From NCBI GenBank assembly GCA_031390425.1, contig JANMTL010000234.1, positions 1-12,958 on the forward strand: a stretch of DNA of 12,958 bases, in the 5' to 3' direction. The position numbers and the translations under genes are program-made. The notes beneath the pieces are model-generated. The model worked only from the letters and a program-made list of their open reading frames with translations. It did not search any database and was not told the DNA's origin. Below are positions 1 through 7,403 of the stretch, one piece after another. Position 1 is the stretch's first letter. Each line of letters starts with the position of its first letter. Source of the DNA: PBB1 sp031390425. Its GTDB lineage: Bacteria > Pseudomonadota > Gammaproteobacteria > Burkholderiales > Burkholderiaceae_C.

Positions 1-957
1 GGCGAGGGCGACGACGACTTCGTCTTCCACCTGACCAAAGAAGAATTCATGCAGGTCTTCTTCGACGACCTGGCGCTGCCGAATCTGGCTCGCACCACGC
101 TCGCCGAGACACCCGAATTCAAGACCCACCGCGCGGGCTACAGCAGCGACGGCAACCCGAGCAATCTGCACGTGGTGCGATCGATGCGCGGCGCGATCGG
201 CCGGCGCATCGCGATCGGCAGCGCATCGCGGCGCGAATTGCACCGCCTCGAAACCCATCTGGATCACCTGTTGAGCCACTCCGAGCCGAACCCGCACGCG
301 CACGAGATCGCGCCATTGCAACTGCTTATTCAAGACTTGCGCGCACGATTGAAGCGCATCCCTTACCTCGACCCGATCGACCTGCGCTACCGCAGCCGCG
401 TGCGCGTGCCGATGCCGACCTCGAAGGCGGTGATGTTCTGCCTGATGGACGTGTCCGGCTCGATGGATGAGGCGCGCAAGGATCTGGCCAAACGCTTCTT
501 CATCCTGCTGTATCTGTTTCTCACCCGGCATTACGAGAAGATCGAGCTGGTCTTCATCCGCCATCACACGCAGGCGCAAGAGGTCGACGAGCAGAACTTT
601 TTCCATTCGACCGAAACCGGAGGCACCGTGGTGTCGAGTGCGCTGGTGCTGATGGACGAGATCGCCCGCGCGCGCTACCCGACGGCCGAATGGAACATCT
701 ACGGCGCGCAGGCCAGCGACGGCGACAACTGGCACCACGACAGCGGCCGCTGCCGCGACATCCTCGCCAACAAAATCCTGCCGCTGTGCCGCTACTTCGC
801 CTACGTGCAGGTGGCCGAGGAAGAGCAGAACCTGTGGGACGAGTACCTCGCGCTGTCGGCCGAGAGCAAGGCCTTCGCGGTGCGCAAGGCCACCGAGGCG
901 TCGCAGATCTACCCGGTGTTTCGTGATCTGTTCAAGAAGGAGGGGACCACCGCATGA
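1..957 (+). CDS. yeaH: YeaH/YhbH family protein (DUF444), 5' truncated
   Basis: The reading frame is open from base 1 and runs to TGA at 955-957, giving the last 318 residues of a protein whose relatives are about 430 long, so roughly the first quarter lies outside the window. The first visible residues (GEGDDDFVFHLTKEEFM) are typical of DUF444; the ATG at 49 is internal. A von Willebrand factor A-like fold is visible: a beta strand ending in the MIDAS-type motif DVSGS (Asp codon 448-450), then a TGGT loop near 620-634. In other bacteria yeaH lies between the serine kinase gene prkA/yeaG and spoVR, and the group is linked to stationary-phase, nitrogen-starvation and stress responses; its biochemical job is unclear. 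The stop overlaps the spoVR start (ATGA), so the two are probably translationally coupled. Family call is confident; the missing start is outside the window. Confidence 0.93.
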   Translation, partial: GEGDDDFVFHLTKEEFMQVFFDDLALPNLARTTLAETPEFKTHRAGYSSDGNPSNLHVVRSMRGAIGRRIAIGSASRRELHRLETHLDHLLSHSEPNPHAHEIAPLQLLIQDLRARLKRIPYLDPIDLRYRSRVRVPMPTSKAVMFCLMDVSGSMDEARKDLAKRFFILLYLFLTRHYEKIELVFIRHHTQAQEVDEQNFFHSTETGGTVVSSALVLMDEIARARYPTAEWNIYGAQASDGDNWHHDSGRCRDILANKILPLCRYFAYVQVAEEEQNLWDEYLALSAESKAFAVRKATEASQIYPVFRDLFKKEGTTA

Positions 958-2576
958 ACACGGTCGCCCACATCCCCATCGCACCCCCGTGGGGCGACGA
1001 GCGGCGGCACGACGCGCACGGCGGCGGTGTGCGCCGCCGCGCCGCCGATCTGATCGCGCCGCCACGCAGCCACGAGCCACTGCCTTCGCCCAACGACTGG
1101 TCGTTCGAGTTGCTCGAGCGCTACCACGACGTGATCCGCGCAACCGCCGAGAGCTTCGGCCTCGACACCTACCCGAACCAGTTGGAGATCATCACCGCCG
1201 AACAGATGATGGACGCCTATGCGTCGGTCGGCATGCCGGTGAACTACCGCCACTGGAGCTACGGCAAAGAGTTCATTTCGACCGAGAAAAACTACAAGCG
1301 CGGCCACATGGGCCTGGCCTACGAGATCGTCATCAACGCCAACCCCTGCATCAGCTACCTGATGGAAGAAAACACGATGGCCATGCAGGCCCTCGTGATC
1401 GCGCACGCCGCCTACGGTCACAACAGTTTCTTCAAGGGCAACTACCTGTTCCGGATGTGGACCGATGCCGAGTCGATCATCGACTATCTGGTCTACGCGA
1501 AGAACTACATCAGCGCTTGCGAAGAGCAGCACGGCCTCGATGCGGTGGAAACCTTGCTCGACAGCTGCCATGCGCTGATGAACCACGGCGTCGATCGCTA
1601 CCGTCGCCCCAGCCGCAAGAGCCTCGCGCAGGAATTGGCCGACCGCAAAGACCGCGAGGCCTATGCGCAGCGTCAGGTCAACGAGATGTGGCGCACGCTG
1701 CCGCCCAAGTTCGGCAAAGGCGCGGAGCCGACCGCCGACGAGGCCAAGCGCTTCCCCGAAGAGCCGCAAGAAAACCTGCTGTACTTCATCGAGAAAAATG
1801 CGCCGCTGCTCGATCCCTGGCAGCGCGAAATCGTTCGCATCGTGCGCAAGGTGGCTCAGTACTTTTATCCGCAGCGTCAGACACAGGTGATGAATGAAGG
1901 TTGGGCAACTTTCTGGCACCACCACCTGCTCAACACCATGTACGACCGCGGTCATTTGAGCGACGGCGTGATGATCGAATGGCTGAAGTCGCACACCAAC
2001 GTGGTCTACCAGCCACCGGTCGGTCACAAGGCCTACAGCGGCATCAACCCGTACGCGCTGGGCTTTGCGATGTTTACCGACATCAAGCGGATTTGTGAGC
2101 GACCCACCGAAGAAGACCGGCAGTGGTTCCCGGCGATCGCCGGTGCCGACTGGCTGGAAACACTCGATCACGCGATGCGCAACTTCAAGGACGAGAGCTT
2201 CATCGGCCAGTACCTGTCGCCCAAACTGATGCGCGATTTCCGCTTGTTTGCGATCAACGACGATGAGCGCGAAAAAGAGCTCGAGGTCGCGGCCATCCAC
2301 GACGACGCCGGTTACCGCAGCGTGCGCGAGGCGCTGTCACGCCAGTACGACCTGAGCAGCCGCGAGCCCAACATCCAGGTCTGGAGCGTCAACCTGCGCG
2401 GCGACCGCTCACTGACCCTGCGGCACACCCAGCACAACGACCGACCGCTGAATGAAGGTGCGCAAGAAGTGCTGAAGCACGTCGCCCGGCTGTGGGGGTT
2501 TGGCGTGCATCTGGAAAGCGTCAAGGGGTCGGGCGAGGTCAGCAAGCGATGGACGGTGAGCGCGCCAGGCGATTGA
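954..2576 (+). CDS. spoVR: SpoVR family protein (YcgB-like)
   Basis: A 540-residue cytoplasmic protein of the SpoVR/YcgB family; E. coli YcgB is about 510 residues. The start ATG at 954 overlaps the yeaH stop and follows a strong AAGGAGG at 937-943, ten bases upstream. Residues 1-45 are a Pro/Arg/His-rich extension with low complexity. The conserved body starts near NDWSFELLERYHDVI (47-61). It includes HAAYGHNSFFKGNY (151-164), the very conserved MNEGWATFWHHHL (313-325) and YSGINPYALGF (361-371). The name comes from a Bacillus subtilis gene affecting spore cortex; in non-sporulating proteobacteria the gene travels with prkA/yeaG and yeaH and is tied to stress and stationary phase. The His/Glu-rich core could suggest metal binding, but this is inference. 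No signal peptide or membrane segment is seen. Confidence 0.95.
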   Translation: MNTVAHIPIAPPWGDERRHDAHGGGVRRRAADLIAPPRSHEPLPSPNDWSFELLERYHDVIRATAESFGLDTYPNQLEIITAEQMMDAYASVGMPVNYRHWSYGKEFISTEKNYKRGHMGLAYEIVINANPCISYLMEENTMAMQALVIAHAAYGHNSFFKGNYLFRMWTDAESIIDYLVYAKNYISACEEQHGLDAVETLLDSCHALMNHGVDRYRRPSRKSLAQELADRKDREAYAQRQVNEMWRTLPPKFGKGAEPTADEAKRFPEEPQENLLYFIEKNAPLLDPWQREIVRIVRKVAQYFYPQRQTQVMNEGWATFWHHHLLNTMYDRGHLSDGVMIEWLKSHTNVVYQPPVGHKAYSGINPYALGFAMFTDIKRICERPTEEDRQWFPAIAGADWLETLDHAMRNFKDESFIGQYLSPKLMRDFRLFAINDDEREKELEVAAIHDDAGYRSVREALSRQYDLSSREPNIQVWSVNLRGDRSLTLRHTQHNDRPLNEGAQEVLKHVARLWGFGVHLESVKGSGEVSKRWTVSAPGD

Positions 2577-2720
2577 TTCCAAGTCGATCGTCTGCTTAAA
2601 TGCGACGCGCATCGGAGCAACGCCCAGCGATCAGAAACTTCACCATTGCAGCCCGCATGTTTAGCTGGTGTGCCGCTTCGTTTTATGGAACTATGAAAGC
2701 TCAAAGACGTAAAGGCTCAA

Positions 2721-3239
2721 ATGATGAAGTTCAGGTGCTATGCGGCGGGTCTTATTCTTCTTAGCATCGCGGCACTGTTTGGTTGTTCAACCGTCATGGG
2801 ACCGCAAACAAATTTCGAGCGGGGCTATGCGGCACTGAGTGTTGGCAATCTGCCCCTGGCGGAAAGTCACTTTTTGACCGCTACGCAGAAGGGCGGGCCA
2901 ACGGCTTGGAACAATTTAGGTGTCATCTACGAGCGCTCATCCCGCCGTGATGATGCTGTGCGCGCCTACACCTTGGCCGCTAGGCACGGCATACCTGTGG
3001 CGCAATCGAATTTGATGAGGTTTGGTGAAAGCGTGCCAACTGCCGACTTGGCAGTCCTCAGAGTTCAGCCGCAGACCCAGGGCAACACCGCGGCCGAATT
3101 AACAGGCGCCGTACTTCAAGGCATAGCCCAGGGATATCGACCGCCAGCGCCGCCGACGCCGCCCGCAAAACCGGTCACCTGCACTTCTCGCACTGTCGGC
3201 TTCGGGCAGTTTGCCAAAGTCGAGACCGTCTGCAAATGA
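2721..3239 (+). CDS. Small TPR-type lipoprotein with C-terminal cysteine pair
   Basis: Predicted lipoprotein of 172 residues, not assigned to a named family. The N-terminus is a lipoprotein signal: a short basic segment, a hydrophobic stretch (8-20) and the lipobox LFGC with lipidated Cys22. Ser follows the Cys, which favours the outer membrane in proteobacteria. Residues 31-100 look like two TPR/Sel1-like helical pairs (FERGYAALSVGNLPLAESHF, then AWNNLGVIYERSSRRDDAV). A linker leads to a proline-rich piece (PPAPPTPPAKP, 141-151) and a tail with Cys154 and Cys171 that could form a disulphide. Two adjacent ATGs are possible: AAAGG at 2711-2715 is 5 bases from 2721 and 8 from 2724, so 2724 may be the true start. 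GC content and codon use look lower than in the flanking genes, suggesting acquisition. Function unknown; a scaffold role for TPRs is family knowledge only. Confidence 0.8.
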   Translation: MMKFRCYAAGLILLSIAALFGCSTVMGPQTNFERGYAALSVGNLPLAESHFLTATQKGGPTAWNNLGVIYERSSRRDDAVRAYTLAARHGIPVAQSNLMRFGESVPTADLAVLRVQPQTQGNTAAELTGAVLQGIAQGYRPPAPPTPPAKPVTCTSRTVGFGQFAKVETVCK

Positions 3240-3327
3240 CGACGACGGAGAGCGCTTGCGCGTCGATCTGGCCGCACACCTTGTTTTCGAGCTGCATTAC
3301 GGCCCGTTGACCCATCCGGAGGTACCA

Positions 3328-3552
3328 ATGACCACCGCACTTGAGGCGCTTCAACAGCAAGTGCTCAGCCTGACTCCGGCTGACCGATCTCGGCTGCTGG
3401 ATCGTCTGGTCGAGAGTCTCGATGACGAGCGTTCACTGCATGAGGAATGGGACGCCGAGGCAGCGAGACGAGACGCAGAAATAGAAGATGGCACTTCCGT
3501 TCCGGTGGATGGAAAGACTGTCGTCGCAAGACTGAGAGCCATGATTCGGTGA
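3328..3552 (+). CDS. Antitoxin, addiction module component (TIGR02574-like)
   Basis: A 74-residue acidic protein that resembles the addiction-module component family TIGR02574. An N-terminal helix carries the family pattern LTPADRSRLLDRLVESLDD (15-33), followed by EEWDAEAARRDAEIEDG (39-55) and a C-terminal segment ending in ARLRAMIR. By analogy with such modules it should bind and neutralise the protein encoded by the next gene and repress their shared promoter. The start at 3328 is chosen because GGAGG at 3318-3322 sits 5 bases upstream; the frame stays open to 3211 but that would overlap the preceding lipoprotein gene. The stop overlaps the toxin start by four bases (GTGA, 3549-3552), as is usual in these pairs. 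Family assignment is by pattern recognition, not a search. Confidence 0.85.
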   Translation: MTTALEALQQQVLSLTPADRSRLLDRLVESLDDERSLHEEWDAEAARRDAEIEDGTSVPVDGKTVVARLRAMIR

Positions 3553-3842
3553 CGTACATCCTTCACCGGTTTGCCGAGCGCGACCTGGAAGAAGCGTTTC
3601 TGTTCTATCGCAAGACGGGTAGCGGCAGGGTTGCGCTTCGCTTTCTGGCCGAGTTCGAGCGGGTTGCGGAATTGCTTGATGAGAGCCCTGGGATCGGAAC
3701 ACCCACCCATGGAAACCGCAGAACATTCCCATTGCACAAGTATCCCTATTGGGTGATCTACAGCCCCATCGATACAGGCATTCGAATCCTTGTTGTGCGC
3801 CACGAACGAAGGCATGTTGAATACGGCGCTGAGCGCACATAG
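3549..3842 (+). CDS. ParE/RelE-family toxin
   Basis: A 97-residue basic protein read from a GTG start at 3549 that overlaps the antitoxin stop. It shows the usual order of the ParE/RelE fold: two N-terminal helices (ERDLEEAFLFYRKTGSG, 10-26, then ALRFLAEFERVAELL, 29-43), and beta strands with RRTFPLHKYPYWVIYS (57-72) and IRILVVRHERRHVEYG (78-93). The pattern R-x-F-x-L-x-K-Y-P-Y-x-V-I-Y and the late H-x-x-R is typical of chromosomal plasmid-stabilisation toxins. RelE members cut mRNA on the ribosome, ParE members poison DNA gyrase; the sequence alone does not decide which. Translation is probably coupled to the antitoxin gene, so the toxin is made only with its inhibitor. The ORF appears intact, so the module may be active. 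Confidence 0.86.
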   Translation: MTYILHRFAERDLEEAFLFYRKTGSGRVALRFLAEFERVAELLDESPGIGTPTHGNRRTFPLHKYPYWVIYSPIDTGIRILVVRHERRHVEYGAERT

Positions 3843-3968
3843 GCCATTAAATTACAGGTGCGAGGGTCACATGTTGGTCGAAATCCCCACGCAAACACCT
3901 TCCCCAGAGTTGCGCTTCACCCCGGCCGGCTGCACCGTCCGTACCCCCCAGACAAACAGGATTACCCC

Positions 3969-4550
3969 ATGTCCAACCGACTTACACAGATCGCCACCCG
4001 CACCGGCGACGACGGCAGCACCGGCCTGGGCGACGGCAACCGGGTTTCGAAAGACAGCTTGCGCGTGCATGCGATGGGCGATGTCGACGAGCTCAACTCG
4101 CAACTCGGTGTGCTGCTCGCCGAGCCGCTGCCGGGTGACGTGCGCGAGTTGCTGGTGGTGATCCAGCACGAGCTGTTCAATCTCGGCGGCGAGCTGTCGA
4201 TCCCGGGCTACGAATTGTTGAAAACGGCGGCGGTGATCCAGCTCGACGAGGCGCTGGCGCACTACAACGGCGCGCTGCCCCGCTTGAAGGAGTTCATCTT
4301 GCCCGCCGGCACACGCAGCGCCGCGCTGGCGCACGTGGCGCGAACGATCGCTCGGCGTGCCGAACGCACGGTGGTGGCGCTGGCCGCCGTCGAGGCGGTG
4401 CGCAACGAACCCCGCCATTACCTGAACCGGCTGAGCGACTTGCTGTTCGTGCTGGCCCGCGTGCTGAACCGCGCCAACCTCGACGGGCTGGGCGGCGACG
4501 ACGTTTACTGGAAAAGCGAGCGGCTCGCCCGACAGGACGCCGACGGGTGA
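3969..4550 (+). CDS. pduO: Cob(I)alamin adenosyltransferase, PduO type
   Basis: A 193-residue protein that transfers the adenosyl group of ATP to cob(I)alamin or cob(I)yrinic acid diamide to make coenzyme B12 forms; acts in the cytoplasm, normally as a trimer. The N-terminal ATP-binding segment TRTGDDGSTGLGDGNRVSK (10-28) is diagnostic. The helical bundle follows, with FILPAGTRSAALAHVARTIA (109-128), RRAER (129-133) and the C-terminal YLNRLSDLLFVLARVLNR (151-168), all conserved in the family. The start at 3969 gives the usual family length (about 190); the longer frame to 3858 adds a proline-rich tail unlike the family. The ribosome site is weak (ACAGGA about 8 bases upstream). No B12 riboswitch is evident in the 126 bases between it and the toxin gene. 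It converges with aroG; the gap is only 27 bases. Confidence 0.93.
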   Translation: MSNRLTQIATRTGDDGSTGLGDGNRVSKDSLRVHAMGDVDELNSQLGVLLAEPLPGDVRELLVVIQHELFNLGGELSIPGYELLKTAAVIQLDEALAHYNGALPRLKEFILPAGTRSAALAHVARTIARRAERTVVALAAVEAVRNEPRHYLNRLSDLLFVLARVLNRANLDGLGGDDVYWKSERLARQDADG

Positions 4551-4577
4551 ATCGGCGGCGCCGGCCGCACCCGCCAT

Positions 4578-5696
4578 TTAGCGGCGGCGCGCCTTGATGG
4601 CTTGACTCAGCGCATCGAGCACCGTCACCGTGTCGTCCCAGCCGATGCAGGCGTCGGTGATGCTCTGCCCGTAGGCCAACTTGGCCGGGTCGTCCTTGCC
4701 GGGGCTGAATTTTTGCGCACCGGCATTCAGGTGGCTTTCGACCATCACACCGAAAACGCTGCGACTGCCACTGGCCAGTTGCGCCGCGATGTCGCGGGCC
4801 ACCTCGATCTGCTTGTCGTGCTGCTTGCTGCTGTTGGCGTGCGAGCAGTCGACCATCAGCGTTGCCGGCAGCTTGGCGGCCGCCAGGTCCTTGCAGGCCG
4901 CCTCGACATGCGCGGCGTCGTAGTTGGGTTCCTTGCCGCCGCGCAGGATCAGGTGGCAGTCGGGGTTGCCGGTGGTCTCGACGATCGCGACCTGGCCGTT
5001 CTTGTGCACGCTCAAGAAGTGATGCGGGCGGGCCGCCGCCTGGATCGCGTCGGTCGCGATGCGGATGTTGCCGTCGGTGCCGTTCTTGAAGCCGATCGGC
5101 GCCGACAGCCCCGACGACAGCTCGCGGTGCACCTGGCTCTCCGTCGTGCGCGCGCCGATCGCGCCCCAGGCGATCAGGTCGCCCAGGTACTGCGGCGAAA
5201 TCACGTCCAGAAACTCGCTGCCCGCCGGCACGCCCAGGCGGTTGATCTCCAGCAGCAACTGCCGCCCCATGCGCAGCCCTTCGTCGATGCGATAGCTCTC
5301 GTCGAGGTACGGGTCGTTGATCAGGCCCTTCCAGCCGACCGTGGTGCGCGGCTTCTCGAAGTAAACGCGCATCACGATTTCCAGCGCGTCGGCATGGCGA
5401 ATCCGCTCGACCTTCAGCTTGCGCGCGTAATCGAGCGCCGCCGCCGGATCGTGGATCGAGCAGGGCCCGACGATCACCAGCAGCCGATCGTCTTCGCCCG
5501 CCATGATGCGGCGGATGCGCTTGCGGGTCTCGCCCACCAGCGCCTCGACCGGCGTGCCGCGAATCGGGAAAAAGCGGATCAGGTGCTCGGGCGGCGGCAA
5601 CGGCGTGACGTCGCGGATGCGTTCGTCGTCGGTCTGGCTGGTTTTTTCGCTGAGGCCGTAGCGGCCTTCGGGTGCTGCGTTGCTGTGTTCGGACAT
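4578..5696 (-). CDS. aroG: 3-deoxy-7-phosphoheptulonate (DAHP) synthase, class I
   Basis: A 372-residue enzyme that condenses phosphoenolpyruvate and erythrose 4-phosphate to DAHP, the first step of the shikimate pathway. Landmarks match the AroG/AroF/AroH type: GPCSIHD with metal ligand Cys79, KPRTTVGWKGLINDP (115-129), GSEFLD (159-164), GARTTESQVHRELSSG (181-196), GFKNGTDG (202-209), DCSHANS with His286, VMVESHL with Glu320, and SITDACIGWDD with Asp348. All four expected metal ligands (Cys, His, Glu, Asp) are present. The start ATG at 5696 gives a length close to E. coli AroG (350) with a polar N-terminal extension of about 20 residues; the longer open frame upstream lies inside tldD antisense-shifted sequence and is rejected. 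It lies 47 bases downstream of tldD on the same strand and may share its transcript. Which aromatic amino acid inhibits it cannot be read from the sequence. Confidence 0.96.
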   Translation of the reverse strand: MSEHSNAAPEGRYGLSEKTSQTDDERIRDVTPLPPPEHLIRFFPIRGTPVEALVGETRKRIRRIMAGEDDRLLVIVGPCSIHDPAAALDYARKLKVERIRHADALEIVMRVYFEKPRTTVGWKGLINDPYLDESYRIDEGLRMGRQLLLEINRLGVPAGSEFLDVISPQYLGDLIAWGAIGARTTESQVHRELSSGLSAPIGFKNGTDGNIRIATDAIQAAARPHHFLSVHKNGQVAIVETTGNPDCHLILRGGKEPNYDAAHVEAACKDLAAAKLPATLMVDCSHANSSKQHDKQIEVARDIAAQLASGSRSVFGVMVESHLNAGAQKFSPGKDDPAKLAYGQSITDACIGWDDTVTVLDALSQAIKARRR

Positions 5697-5743
5697 GACG
5701 GGCTTCAGGGGAAGTTCAAAGTTTCGAGGTGCAGCCCGGCCGC

Positions 5744-7219
5744 TCAGGCCGTGCCGCCGACGGTCAGCCCGTCGAGCCGCAACGTCGGCTGCCCGACGCC
5801 CACCGGCACGCTCTGCCCTTCCTTGCCGCAGGTGCCGACACCGGGGTCGAGCTTCATGTCGTTGCCGATCATGCTGACCCGCGTCAAGGCGTCGGGGCCG
5901 TGGCCGATGATGGTGGCGCCCTTCACCGGATATTGGATCTTGCCGTTTTCGACCCAGAACGCTTCGCTGGCCGAAAACACGAACTTGCCGCTGGTGATGT
6001 CGACCTGTCCGCCGCCGAAGTTGGATGCGTACAGACCGCGCTTCAAGCCCGCGATGATTTCTTCTTTCGTCTTGTCGCCGCCCAGCATGTAGGTGTTGGT
6101 CATGCGCGGCATCGGCACCGCCGCGTAGCTTTCGCGGCGGCCGTTGCCGGTGGGCTTCACGCCCATCAGCCGCGCGTTCATCGAATCCTGCAGGTAGCCC
6201 CTCAAGATGCCGTCTTCGATCAGCACATTGCACTGGCTGGCGTTGCCTTCGTCGTCGATGTTGAGCGAGCCGCGCCGGTCGGGCAGCGTGCCGTCGTCGA
6301 GCACCGTCACGCCCTTGGCCGCGACGCGCTGGCCGACGAGACCGCTGAACGCGCTCGAACCCTTGCGGTTGAAATCACCTTCCAGCCCGTGGCCGATCGC
6401 CTCATGCAGCAGGATGCCGGGCCAGCCGGCGCCGAGCACCACGCTCATCGCGCCGGCCTTGGCCGGACGGGATTCGAGATTGGTCAATGCGGCGTTGACG
6501 GCGTCGTTCACGTACGTCTCGATCACGCTGTCGTGAAAGTAGCCGTAGCCGAAGCGCCCGCCACCGCCGCTGCTTCCGCTCTCGCGGCGCACTTCGCCGT
6601 TGACGGTCTGCTCGGCGATCACCGTCACGCTCAGGCGCACCAGCGGGCGCACGTCGGCTGCCCGCGTGCCGTCGGCGCGCGCCACCAGCACCACGTCGTA
6701 TTCACCGGCCAGGCTCGCCATCACCTGCTTGATGCGCGGGTCCTTCGCACGGGCCATGCGCTCCATCCGCTCCAGCAACGCCACCTTCTGCGCGCTGTCG
6801 AGCGAGGCGATCGGGTCCATCGGCGCGTACAGCACGCGGCTGCCAGCCACCTTGCGCGTCGTGTTGACCTTCACGCTGCGGCTCTGGCCAGCGGCGGCAA
6901 TCGTGCGCACGGTGTGCGCGGCATCCATCAGCGCCGCTTCGGAAATATCGTCGGAATACGCGAAGGCGGTTTTCTCGCCCGCGACCGCGCGCACGCCGAC
7001 CCCCTGGTCGATGCCGAAACTGCCGCTCTTGACGATGCCTTCCTCCAGGCTCCAGCCTTCGCTGCGGGTGTACTGAAAATACAGGTCGGCGTCGTCGATG
7101 CGATGGGTGGCGATCGCTTGCAGGGCTTTCGACAACGACGCCTCGGTCAACCCGAACGGCTCGATCAGCAGTTGCTGGGCAACCGCCAGGCGCTCGATGG
7201 TGGATTCGCGGGAAATCAT
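5744..7219 (-). CDS. tldD: Metalloprotease TldD
   Basis: A 491-residue protein, close to E. coli TldD (481). TldD forms a heterodimeric zinc protease with TldE (PmbA), which degrades unfolded peptides; in E. coli it processes microcin B17 and the CcdA antitoxin. The zinc site is visible: HEAIGHGLEGD (272-282) supplies His272 and His277, with Glu273 catalytic, and Cys464 in GTCGKEGQSVPVGVGQP (462-478) is the expected third ligand. Other conserved blocks are DQGVGVRA (71-78), ADVRPLVRLSV (188-198), GGGGRFGYG (218-226), GRRESYAAVPMPRMTNTYML (360-379) and the terminal LTVGGTA. The ATG at 7219 fits the family start; its ribosome site is weak. A TACAAT -10 box lies just upstream. The partner gene tldE is not in the window, which is usual since the two are often unlinked. 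Confidence 0.96.
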   Translation of the reverse strand: MISRESTIERLAVAQQLLIEPFGLTEASLSKALQAIATHRIDDADLYFQYTRSEGWSLEEGIVKSGSFGIDQGVGVRAVAGEKTAFAYSDDISEAALMDAAHTVRTIAAAGQSRSVKVNTTRKVAGSRVLYAPMDPIASLDSAQKVALLERMERMARAKDPRIKQVMASLAGEYDVVLVARADGTRAADVRPLVRLSVTVIAEQTVNGEVRRESGSSGGGGRFGYGYFHDSVIETYVNDAVNAALTNLESRPAKAGAMSVVLGAGWPGILLHEAIGHGLEGDFNRKGSSAFSGLVGQRVAAKGVTVLDDGTLPDRRGSLNIDDEGNASQCNVLIEDGILRGYLQDSMNARLMGVKPTGNGRRESYAAVPMPRMTNTYMLGGDKTKEEIIAGLKRGLYASNFGGGQVDITSGKFVFSASEAFWVENGKIQYPVKGATIIGHGPDALTRVSMIGNDMKLDPGVGTCGKEGQSVPVGVGQPTLRLDGLTVGGTA

Positions 7220-7244
7220 GCGGGGGCTTTCAGAGGGGGCGTTG

Positions 7245-7250
7245 ATTGTA
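7245..7250 (-). promoter_or_regulatory. Candidate -10 box for tldD
   Basis: On the minus strand the hexamer TACAAT (five of six matches to TATAAT) lies 25 bases before the tldD ATG. It would start transcription near 7238, with a leader of about 20 bases. No good -35 box sits at 16-18 bases; TTGAAT (7277-7272) is 21 bases away, too far. Supported only by the -10 match and by the position in a gap after rsmI. Confidence 0.35.
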
Positions 7251-7277
7251 GAAGTGAGGCTTAACGAGGCGATTCAA

Positions 7278-7333
7278 AGGGCAAGGGGGCGTTTACCCCC
7301 TCGCTGCCCTGGGAAGAAGGTTGGGGTGAAGGG
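7278..7333. repeat. Degenerate intergenic hairpin repeat (REP-like)
   Basis: The gap between rsmI and tldD holds a two-part hairpin. The outer arms are AGGGCA (7278-7283) and TGCCCT (7305-7310); the inner arms are AGGGGG (7284-7289) and CCCCCT (7296-7301), with a 6-base loop and a 3-base bulge. The following bases (GGGAAGAAGG then TTGGGGTGAAGGG, 7311-7333) resemble the GGGAGAGGGTTGGGGTGAGGG-type block found many times in intergenic DNA of beta- and gammaproteobacteria. Identification as a member is from memory of that consensus, and this copy is diverged. No T-run follows on either strand, so a simple intrinsic terminator is unlikely, although the hairpin may protect the rsmI transcript end. 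Confidence 0.5.
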
Positions 7334-7403
7334 CTGCGGGTCGCCATCCTGCCCATTCGCAAACTTCAACCACGCCCTCTTTCAGAGATAGGGAAAGAAC
7401 GTC

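Noticed and set aside
909..2300. A 463-codon minus-strand open frame across spoVR
   Set aside because: It mirrors the codons of a clear family member, has His/Val/Arg-rich composition typical of antisense frames in high-GC DNA, and shows no motifs.
2577..2720. Possible integron attC or phage attachment site after spoVR
   Set aside because: GTTTAGC at 2659-2665 does not fit the attC core, no matching inverse core is present, and no integrase is nearby.
3843..3968. B12 riboswitch upstream of the cobalamin adenosyltransferase
   Set aside because: No B12-box-like core and too little room (126 bases) for the full structure.
4551..4580. GC-rich inverted repeats in the gap between pduO and aroG as a terminator
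   Set aside because: Only short GGCGG/CCGCC arms with a large loop and no T-run; such pairs are expected by chance in this composition.
4602..6092. A 496-codon plus-strand open frame across aroG and part of tldD
   Set aside because: Antisense to two certain genes; composition is that of a GC-rich shadow frame.
5729..7264. A 511-codon plus-strand open frame across tldD
   Set aside because: Antisense shadow of tldD, which has its full zinc site and family length.
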